From: CAZXEU01 sp964639665
GTDB taxonomy: Bacteria > Bacteroidota > Rhodothermia > Rhodothermales > Bin80
DNA length: 31,287 bases
Direction of reading: 5' to 3'
Assembly (NCBI GenBank): GCA_964639665.1
Contig: CAZXEU010000176.1
Span: forward strand, 1 to 31,287
Below the pieces are notes generated by a model. That model was not told the DNA's origin. It searched no databases and worked only from the letters and a program-made list of their open reading frames with translations. Positions 16,653-23,091 of this stretch are shown here, in pieces (positions within the stretch are counted from its first letter, which is position 1; each line of letters starts with the position of its first letter). Both the position numbers and the translations under genes were made by a program.

Positions 16653-16884
16653 AACGCTCTTGCAGGCCGTTAACGTATCCTAGATGGGGAAACTGCCGGA
16701 GGTGTGCCGAAGGGTATGGTGCGGCGCTGCGGGAAACCCCGAGCAGGGCAAGACGCGGCGGCTACCCGAGGCCGCCGTTGCTCCCGCTTCGGCCTTGGCC
16801 AGCGGTCCGCGACCACCAGGCACGAGGATCTTGCAGCCGGAGTGCGGCAGCGGGCTTGTTGTGCTGGCACACCTGTCCGGATGG
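16653..16884. other. Gap between accA and nadC
   Basis: This 232-base gap is the largest inside the ten-gene minus-strand run. It has a GC hairpin candidate (GGCGGC / GCCGCC around 16757-16775) but no T-tract. Short open frames on both strands show no known domain. It could carry a separate promoter for nadC and the genes after it. I looked for RNase P RNA and riboswitch cores and saw none. Confidence 0.35.
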
Positions 16885-17886
16885 TCAAGACTCGCCATCC
16901 TTGAATACTCCGACTCTATCCAGCCGTGTCAGACGTCCATCCAGCAACTCTTCCGTTGAGAGCGGCTCCAGTTCCTGCAGGACATTGCAAACAGCGGTCC
17001 CCACAGCGCGGAAGGCCGTCTCCGGATCGCGGTGTGCGCCGCCAGCTGGTTCCGGCACGATGGTGTCAATGACGCCAAGCTCAATCAGGTCCGGCGCCGT
17101 CAGTTTCAGGGCACGCGCAGCCTCTTCCTTATAGTCCCAGGAGCGCCAAAGGATCGACGAGCAGCTTTCAGGTGCTATAACGGAATACCAGGCATTCTCA
17201 AGCATCAGCAGCCGGTCGCCGACGCCGATTCCGAGGGCTCCTCCGGAGGCCCCTTCGCCAATAATCACAATCACAATGGGAACCGGCAGCCGGGCCATTT
17301 CGAAGAGATTGCGGGCTATGGCCTCGGCCTGGCCTCGTTCCTCGGCCTCCATCCCGGGATAGGCGCCGGGTGTGTCAATCAGGCATACCACCGGCTTGTT
17401 GTACTTTGCAGCCAGTTTCATGAGCCGCCCAGCCTTGCGGTATCCCTCCGGGTTGGGCATGCCGAACCGCCTGAACTTGCGGCTCTTGGTATCGCGCCCC
17501 TTCTGGTGCCCGACCACCAGCACTGTGCGGTCGCGATAGCCGAAGGTGCTGCCTGTCAGCATAGCGAAGCCCCCGACGATGGCGCGGTCATCGGCAAACA
17601 CGCGGTCGCCATGCATTTCCACAAAGCCGCTTGTGATGGCTTCGATATAATCCAGCGTGTATGGCCTGAGCGGGTGCCTCGCGATCTGGACGCGCTGCCA
17701 CCGGGTCAGATTCTGGTAGATGGACGCGCGGAGCTCGTCCACCCTGGCCGCCAGCGCCGCAATTTCTTCCGACAGGTCCACGTCGCTGCGCGACGTGTCC
17801 ACTGCTCTCATCTCGCCCAGCTTTTCCTCAAGTTCGACGAGCGGTTTCTCGAAGTCCAAGAGATATTTGTTGGCGGGTTTTGCCAT
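16885..17886 (-). CDS. accA: Acetyl-CoA carboxylase carboxyltransferase subunit alpha
   Basis: AccA, with AccD, moves the carboxyl group from carboxybiotin to acetyl-CoA, giving malonyl-CoA for fatty-acid synthesis. The 333-residue length is normal. An N-terminal helical part (LLDFEKPLVELEEKLGEM) leads to the crotonase-like core: RPYTLDYIEAITSGFVEMHGDR, GHQKGRDTKSRKFRRFGMPN, EGYRKAGRLMKLA, IDTPGAYPGMEAEERGQ, GEGASGGALGIGVGDRLLML and SVIAPESCSSILWR. All are strongly conserved in the family. The ATG at 17886 follows the GT2-fusion stop by 6 bases. accD is not in this window. Confidence 0.97.
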   Translation of the reverse strand: MAKPANKYLLDFEKPLVELEEKLGEMRAVDTSRSDVDLSEEIAALAARVDELRASIYQNLTRWQRVQIARHPLRPYTLDYIEAITSGFVEMHGDRVFADDRAIVGGFAMLTGSTFGYRDRTVLVVGHQKGRDTKSRKFRRFGMPNPEGYRKAGRLMKLAAKYNKPVVCLIDTPGAYPGMEAEERGQAEAIARNLFEMARLPVPIVIVIIGEGASGGALGIGVGDRLLMLENAWYSVIAPESCSSILWRSWDYKEEAARALKLTAPDLIELGVIDTIVPEPAGGAHRDPETAFRAVGTAVCNVLQELEPLSTEELLDGRLTRLDRVGVFKDGES

Positions 17887-17892
17887 ATGGAG

Positions 17893-20022
17893 TCAGGAAA
17901 GCGGGCGGCGATGCCCGTGCTTCATTAAACGAACTGCCCGCAGCACAATGATCCAATCGAGGAAGGCAGACTGGTTCCTAACGTAGTACCAGTACGCTTG
18001 CTCCGCTTCCTCCGGGCTCACAGGCCGGCTTCTGTCCAGGGCTTCGGTTACGGCGAATACACCTTCCCGGAGTCGCCACTCGGCGGGAGGGATGTAATTG
18101 TCCTTCGAGCGGTAGCCGACAACGGAGCGGCGTCCGACAAGAACAGCCGGCCACTGACGTGAGCGCGCGGCCAGCGACCGCCAGAAGGACGACGATCCCT
18201 GCAGGCGGGCGGTGGCAGCAATTGCCGGGTGCAGGAGGGCTCCCAGAAGCGCGACGCTGCCATCAAATAGCCGGTTGGAGTCTCGAAGGGCTCCGATAGC
18301 CTCCTCGGCCTCCAGCAGCGTCCCGTTTGCGTGGCCCCGGTCCAGCGAGTTGCCGATAATCTGCAGCGGGCCTTCCGCCAGGATGCGGCACTGCGCGGGC
18401 AGTCCGTGCAAACGCTGCATGAGCGTGAATATGGTCTTGTTGGAAAGGCTCGATGCACCAAAAACAACGTCGCTGATGCGGTGCAGCTTCACGATGTCCC
18501 TGATCTGGTGGAGCGAACCCAGCCTTGTCATGGCACCGTTGTCACCGGCATGCAACCCCGGCTTCGCTGCGACGTAGCCCACCAGTTCATAAGGTGGCGT
18601 GCCGCTTGCGTGCAGAGCCTGCCTAAGATGCGAAGCCTCGTCCGGGTGGCCGACAAAAAGCGTGCGTCCGCGAAGGTGCCTCTTGCCGCGGCGAAGCAGC
18701 CGCACGGCAGCCAACAGGAGTACGCCGGCTGGCAGACAGGCCAGTACCACGGCCCTGGAAAAGGCTATCTGCTTGAAATAGAAGGAGGCAGCCGAAAGCA
18801 GCACGACGGCGGTGGCCACGCCGACCAGTACGGGGCCCAGCCGGGTACTGCGTCCCCGGTATCCGCCGATGGCGCCGATGGTGCACACGGCCAGCATGGC
18901 GAATCCCGGGGCAATGACGGCGTAGTAGACAAGTGGGAATCCGGCAACCAGGGACACAGAACGGAACCACCCGAGGGCGGAAACAGCCGTCGCCAGTAGC
19001 AGGAAATCCAGCAGTGGCTGACGCCTGAGCGCATGGCCGACCGCCGCCGCCAGGCCGCGGAAAACGACGGCCAGCCGGAGCGCCCAGAGGAAAAAGCGGG
19101 GATAGGAATCCTGCAGGTGCTTGTCGGCAAAGCGAAGCATGGCACCGTGAAACAGCCGCACGTAACGCAGCTCACTCTTCCGGGTGCTGGCCCCCTTGTA
19201 ATGGATAATCTGGGTTGCCGGCGTATAGAAGATTTTCCATCCGGCACGCTGAATGCGGTAGCACCAGTCCAGGTCCTCTCCGTACATGAAGAAACCCTCG
19301 TCCAGCAGTCCACCGCCTTGGTATGCCGTGGCATCCGGGATTCCGCCCGGTGCAGGGGCGGTCGGCCACGGCCCGAGGAGGGCCGCCCGCCGCACCATCA
19401 TGCACGAGCCGCTGAGTGCATCCACCTCGGAGGCCTCGTCGATGGGCAGATAGCTTAGATTATAGCGCCCGAATAACTTGCTACGGGGAAACAGCCGACT
19501 GAGCCCTGTCATGCGATAGAAGGCCACTCTGGGGGTTGGGAACGCGCGGCGGCTTTCCCTGGCAAAGGACCCGTCCGGGTTGAGGATCTTGCAGCCTGCG
19601 GCACCTGCCTGCGGATGCTTGTCCATGAAGCCGACGAGTGCTTCCAGCGTGTCCTCCTGAACTATGGTGTCAGGATTGAGGATGAGCAGATATTTGCCCC
19701 TGGAGGCGAGGATGGCTTGGTTATTGGCCGCAGCGAAGCCGACATTCTGCTTGTTTTCGATTACGTGGACGTCCGGGAACTCCCGGCGAACCATGTCGAC
19801 AGAACCGTCCACAGAATCATTGTCCACGACAAAGATTTCCGCGTGTAGTCCGGTTGCAGCTCGCTGGACGCTTCTTAGCGCCTGCAGCAGCAGTTCGCGG
19901 ACATTGTAATTGACAATAACTACGGTGACGACCGCGGCGCCGGGCGACGCCGAAGGTCCGGAGCGTGGCTGCCCCGCCACGGTTTCTTGCATAATGGCCG
20001 TGATACCCGGATTTGCGGCCAT
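17893..20022 (-). CDS. GT2 glycosyltransferase fused to membrane region and degenerate sugar-phosphotransferase domain
   Basis: This 709-residue protein has a family-2 glycosyltransferase at about residues 30-290: VVIVNYNVRELLLQAL, FVVDNDSVDGSVD, NVGFAAANNQAI, LLILNPDT (metal-binding Asp) and DEGFFMYGEDLDWCYRIQRAG, the rhamnosyltransferase-like pattern. Several hydrophobic helices (about 325-450) follow, then a Rossmann-like segment (GRTLFVGHPDEASHLRQAL) as in WcaJ-type proteins. The C-terminus keeps recognisable traces of the phosphoglycosyl-transferase domain: VGRRSVVGYRSKDNY where active enzymes have GDMSVVGPRPE, and YYVRNQSAFLDWIIVL where the in-window homologue has YYIRNWSLGLDLRIML. The FRSM and DELPQ motifs with the catalytic Asp-Glu are absent. 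I infer a membrane-tethered GT2 working on lipid-linked glycans. Start 20022 is used; ATG 19992 is possible. Confidence 0.88.
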   Translation of the reverse strand: MAANPGITAIMQETVAGQPRSGPSASPGAAVVTVVIVNYNVRELLLQALRSVQRAATGLHAEIFVVDNDSVDGSVDMVRREFPDVHVIENKQNVGFAAANNQAILASRGKYLLILNPDTIVQEDTLEALVGFMDKHPQAGAAGCKILNPDGSFARESRRAFPTPRVAFYRMTGLSRLFPRSKLFGRYNLSYLPIDEASEVDALSGSCMMVRRAALLGPWPTAPAPGGIPDATAYQGGGLLDEGFFMYGEDLDWCYRIQRAGWKIFYTPATQIIHYKGASTRKSELRYVRLFHGAMLRFADKHLQDSYPRFFLWALRLAVVFRGLAAAVGHALRRQPLLDFLLLATAVSALGWFRSVSLVAGFPLVYYAVIAPGFAMLAVCTIGAIGGYRGRSTRLGPVLVGVATAVVLLSAASFYFKQIAFSRAVVLACLPAGVLLLAAVRLLRRGKRHLRGRTLFVGHPDEASHLRQALHASGTPPYELVGYVAAKPGLHAGDNGAMTRLGSLHQIRDIVKLHRISDVVFGASSLSNKTIFTLMQRLHGLPAQCRILAEGPLQIIGNSLDRGHANGTLLEAEEAIGALRDSNRLFDGSVALLGALLHPAIAATARLQGSSSFWRSLAARSRQWPAVLVGRRSVVGYRSKDNYIPPAEWRLREGVFAVTEALDRSRPVSPEEAEQAYWYYVRNQSAFLDWIIVLRAVRLMKHGHRRPLS

Positions 20023-20288
20023 AAGGTTCGGCCGCTCTACATAGCAACCTGTCTCACGGGCCAGACAGAAGCGCGGATCGCTGTGCGAATCGTGCTTTGA
20101 CCAGTGTCGGGCACGGCGGCAGGCCTGGCAAGCCCCGGACGGGCGGCGAATTCGAAGCCCGCCTTAGGCCGGGTGCATCGTGGAAGTCCCGGCGCACCGG
20201 GTCAGGACCGGCCGTCAAGTCCGCACGTTATCCATTCTGCCCCAATCGGGTGAGCACGGTCGGCCTAATTGACGCGCGCAGTACGGGG
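20023..20288. other. Gap between MBL hydrolase and GT2 fusion
   Basis: A 266-base non-coding stretch that probably holds the promoter of the long minus-strand run. On the minus strand, TTGACG occurs at 20213-20218, but I cannot pair it with a convincing -10 box. A small hairpin (CCCGG-CGCA-CCGGG, 20188-20201) is present. No RNA gene was recognised. Confidence 0.35.
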
Positions 20289-20924
20289 CTATTGCAAGAA
20301 GGGATTGGTTCTCCTTTCCTGCCCGATTGTAGTCGCAGGGCCGTGGCCGGAGTAGACCACCATATCGTCCGGCAGGGGCATAAGCTTGCCGAAAATGGCT
20401 CGCATGAGGAGCGGCAGTGAGCCGCCCGGAAGGTCTGTGCGCCCTATGGAGCCCATGAACAGTACGTCGCCTACCAGGACGAAGCCGCTCTCGGCGTCCA
20501 CGAAGCAGACAGATCCGGGCGCGTGCCCCGGCGTGTGCAGGATCTGCCACGCGGAAGAGCCGAAACGGATCGTGTCGCCATCCTGCAGCGTCGGGCAGGT
20601 CCCGGGTACGCTAACCCGTGGGGCACCCAGAAGCATGGCCTGAACAGCCGCCTGTTTCAGCATGGGTTTTGCTTCCGGATGGATCTGCCACTGCAGGCCG
20701 TACCGGTTCTCGAAATGGGTGCAGCCGTAAAGGTGGTCGATGTGCGAATGCGTCAGCAGCAGGTGCCGCATCCTGAGTCCGTGCTCCTCCACGTACTGCT
20801 CGATAACGGCGTGCTCGTCGGGCCCGTACGAGCTGGCATCCACGAGCACGGCCTCTCCGGCACTGTGGGCCAGAAAGCAGTTGGTCTGAAACGGGTTGCA
20901 GGTGAAGCTGGCAATTGTTGTCAT
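20289..20924 (-). CDS. Metallo-beta-lactamase-fold hydrolase (glyoxalase II-like)
   Basis: This 211-residue cytoplasmic protein has the full set of MBL zinc ligands: THSHIDH near residue 59, HTPGHAPGS near 131, VGDVLF (bridging Asp) near 151 and YSGHGP (last His) near 193. FTCNPFQTNCFLA at the N-terminus and FMGSIGRTDLPGG are typical of the short YcbL/glyoxalase II group, which hydrolyses S-acyl-glutathione-like thioesters; the substrate here is not decided. The ATG at 20924 lies 15 bases after rsmI, so the two are probably cotranscribed with the LptG-like permease. Confidence 0.92.
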   Translation of the reverse strand: MTTIASFTCNPFQTNCFLAHSAGEAVLVDASSYGPDEHAVIEQYVEEHGLRMRHLLLTHSHIDHLYGCTHFENRYGLQWQIHPEAKPMLKQAAVQAMLLGAPRVSVPGTCPTLQDGDTIRFGSSAWQILHTPGHAPGSVCFVDAESGFVLVGDVLFMGSIGRTDLPGGSLPLLMRAIFGKLMPLPDDMVVYSGHGPATTIGQERRTNPFLQ

Positions 20925-20939
20925 GGGAGTGTCAGGCGG

Positions 20940-21608
20940 CTACGCGGCAGCGCCCATGATAATGACCAGCTCGCCACGCAGGGAAGCCTCGTCGGCAAAG
21001 ATGCGGCGAATCTCACCCAGGGTTCCCCTGCGGAACTCCTCGAACTTCTTGGTCAGTTCGCGCCCGATGACTGCGGGACGATCCGCCCCGCATGCCTCTT
21101 CCAGATCTGCAAGGGTGCGCAGGAGGCGGTGCGGCGCCTCATACAGAACTACGGTGCGGGTCTCGTCTGCCACTGCGCGCAAGCGGCGCGCGCGACCCTT
21201 GCGCGCCGGCAGAAATCCTTCGAAGGCAAACCGTTCGCAAGGCAGCCCGCTTGCCGTCAGGGCCGGTACAAATGCCGTTGCCCCGGGCAATGCGGCGACT
21301 TCGATGCCTTCTTTCAGGCAGGCGCGCACGAGGTAGAATCCGGGATCTGAAATTGCCGGCGAGCCGGCGTCCGAGATGAGCGCCACCTGTTCGCCGGCCT
21401 GCATGCGTGCCACCAGTCGTGGCGCCTTTTTTCGCTCGTTGTGGTCGTGGTAGCTTGTAGTGGGCGTAGCAATGCCGTAGTGTCGCAGCAAGACTGCGCT
21501 GCGCCGCGTATCCTCGCACGCAATAAGGTCCACGCTTTGCAGCGTCTTGAGCGCACGCAACGTGATATCCTCGAGGTTGCCGACTGGAGTGGGAACAAGA
21601 TGCAGCAT
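20940..21608 (-). CDS. rsmI: 16S rRNA (cytidine-1402-2'-O)-methyltransferase
   Basis: RsmI adds a 2'-O-methyl group to C1402 in the decoding centre of 16S rRNA. The 222-residue protein shows the tetrapyrrole-methylase-type SAM fold: LVPTPVGNLEDITLRAL at the N-terminus, ACEDTRRSAVLLRHYGI, LISDAGSPAISDPGFYLV, ALPGATAFVPALTASGLP, FEGFLPARKGRRR-like basic loop, and YEAPHRLLRTL. It is shorter than the E. coli enzyme (286 residues) because it lacks the C-terminal extension; this short form is common in Bacteroidota relatives. It starts at the ATG at 21608, 3 bases after the permease stop. Confidence 0.95.
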   Translation of the reverse strand: MLHLVPTPVGNLEDITLRALKTLQSVDLIACEDTRRSAVLLRHYGIATPTTSYHDHNERKKAPRLVARMQAGEQVALISDAGSPAISDPGFYLVRACLKEGIEVAALPGATAFVPALTASGLPCERFAFEGFLPARKGRARRLRAVADETRTVVLYEAPHRLLRTLADLEEACGADRPAVIGRELTKKFEEFRRGTLGEIRRIFADEASLRGELVIIMGAAA

Positions 21609-21611
21609 GCC

Positions 21612-23003
21612 CTACCTCTTCCGGCGGCGCGCCCGCACCGTGGTCTTTATGTCGAGCGCCACGTACAGGAACAGGGCTATGCCCACCAGGCCCAGGATGA
21701 TGTCGGCCATCCACATGCCGACCCATGGACTGATGAAGGAGCGGTCGGCGAGCTTTTCCCCCTGGACCAGAAAGACCCAGTAGAACAGGAAGAGTCCGAG
21801 TGCGATGAGCGCCGACTTGCCCAGTCCTCCGGAGCGGATACTCAGGCCCAGCGGAGCGCCAATCAGAGCAAAGATCAGGCAGGTCAGCGCAATGGCGTAT
21901 TTCTTGTAGATTTCGACGCGGTACTGGCTGATCCAGCGTTCCTCACGTGCAAGGCGCCGGCCAAGGCGTTCGGCGTCCCGGTGTGCTATGCGCGCGGATT
22001 CGACGGCATGCTCGTAGAGCTGCCTCCCCTGGCGCCGGGTCAGTCCAGCGAGCGCCACGCGCGGAGGCGCCGGCGCGCTGTATAGCTCCGGATAATCCGC
22101 AGCAGCATGGTCCAGGGATTCCGCCTGAACCACTGCCAGCGCCGAGCTTCGAAGCAAACCACGTGTTGCGGCAGCTGCTACCTCGAGCGAATCCACCAGC
22201 TCTACCATCGCGGAGGTGGGGGTCGACCGGTCTGAACGGCTGCCTTCAGCCGGATCGCTGCGCTCAAATTCGAACTCGGAGAGATCCAGGCGCAGCCGGT
22301 GCCGGTCGAAGCGCATGCGCTCGTAGCGCTCCCGGCTGGAGAGGGAAGATTCGTAGACAAGCCGGTGCACTTCGCCGTTCTCAAGCAGCAAGTCGGCATT
22401 GTCGCCACGAGGGACAAGGCGCGCGGAGCGGGCCCGGATTGTGACAGCGCTTCGGCTTCCGCGCGAATAGTCGTAGATCAGGATGCCATGCAGCTCACCC
22501 GTCGCCTCATCCCGTTCGCGAACCAGGATGCTGTAGTTGCGGATCCCCTCGTAGAACGTTCCAACCTGCAGTTCAAAGTCCGGGCGCTTCTTCCGGATGT
22601 CCAGGAAAATGCCGCGCGCACGGAAGTTGGATTCTGGCAGAATCACGTTGTTGAAGTACGTCATGCCGGCCGATAGCAGGGCCCCGATAACCAGCACCGG
22701 CCAGACGAGCTGGAAGAGCGAAACGCCCGAATTCCTGATTACAATGTAGGCCCTGGATTCGGTCAGGCGCCCGAACGCCATGAGGCAGGCGAGCAGCGTG
22801 GCCATAGGCACTGCGAGCACTACCATGTACGCAATGCTGTAGGCAATCAGCTCCAGTATCATGCCCAGGGGGAGTCCCCGGCCGGCAATGTCCGGCAGGT
22901 GCTTGATCAGAAACTGCATCACCAGCAGAAAGAGCAGCGTGCCAAGCCAGCCCATAAACGGTCCGGGCAGCGCCTGCAGGATCATGCGGTGAACCAGCTT
23001 CAT
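21612..23003 (-). CDS. LptF/LptG (YjgP/YjgQ) family lipopolysaccharide export permease
   Basis: LptF/LptG proteins form the inner-membrane channel that, with the LptB ATPase, extracts LPS for transport to the outer membrane. The 463-residue protein has three N-terminal helices (LLFLLVMQFLIKHLPDI; LELIAYSIAYMVVLAVPMA; VWPVLVIGALLSAGM) with the family signature LMAFGRLTESRAYIVIRNSG. A periplasmic jellyroll follows (VGTFYEGIRNYSILVRER ... LHGILIYDYS), and three C-terminal helices begin at YKKYAIALTCLIFALIGAPLG. An Ala/Arg-rich helical insert of about 100 residues (roughly 270-370) separates jellyroll and C-terminal helices and makes it longer than E. coli LptF/G (about 360). First gene of a three-gene unit with rsmI and the MBL hydrolase; divergent from the DUF2723 gene. 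Confidence 0.92.
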   Translation of the reverse strand: MKLVHRMILQALPGPFMGWLGTLLFLLVMQFLIKHLPDIAGRGLPLGMILELIAYSIAYMVVLAVPMATLLACLMAFGRLTESRAYIVIRNSGVSLFQLVWPVLVIGALLSAGMTYFNNVILPESNFRARGIFLDIRKKRPDFELQVGTFYEGIRNYSILVRERDEATGELHGILIYDYSRGSRSAVTIRARSARLVPRGDNADLLLENGEVHRLVYESSLSSRERYERMRFDRHRLRLDLSEFEFERSDPAEGSRSDRSTPTSAMVELVDSLEVAAAATRGLLRSSALAVVQAESLDHAAADYPELYSAPAPPRVALAGLTRRQGRQLYEHAVESARIAHRDAERLGRRLAREERWISQYRVEIYKKYAIALTCLIFALIGAPLGLSIRSGGLGKSALIALGLFLFYWVFLVQGEKLADRSFISPWVGMWMADIILGLVGIALFLYVALDIKTTVRARRRKR

Positions 23004-23081
23004 GTCTTGCGCCTATATGACTTAGGTCCGTGCGCGGGCTTGGAATCCGTCAACGCAACCCGCTCCCAGCGCCGGAGTTAC

Positions 23082-23086
23082 AGGAG
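23082..23086 (+). promoter_or_regulatory. Ribosome binding site for the DUF2723 gene
   Basis: AGGAG lies 5 bases before the GTG at 23092. An ATG two bases earlier (23090) is out of frame, so this site supports the GTG start. Confidence 0.7.
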
Positions 23087-23091
23087 TTTAT

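Noticed and set aside
15366..16673. A 435-codon open frame on the plus strand
   Set aside because: It is antisense to nadC and the end of the deacetylase gene, with no recognisable domain and an unnatural His/Cys/Arg-rich composition.
16690..16880. Possible structured RNA between accA and nadC
   Set aside because: I compared it by eye with RNase P RNA and common riboswitch cores and found no conserved block; GC-rich hairpins alone are not enough.
20145..20170. GAATTCGAAG resembling a tRNA T-arm
   Set aside because: The stem and seven-base loop do not form, and no acceptor, D or anticodon arms are present nearby.
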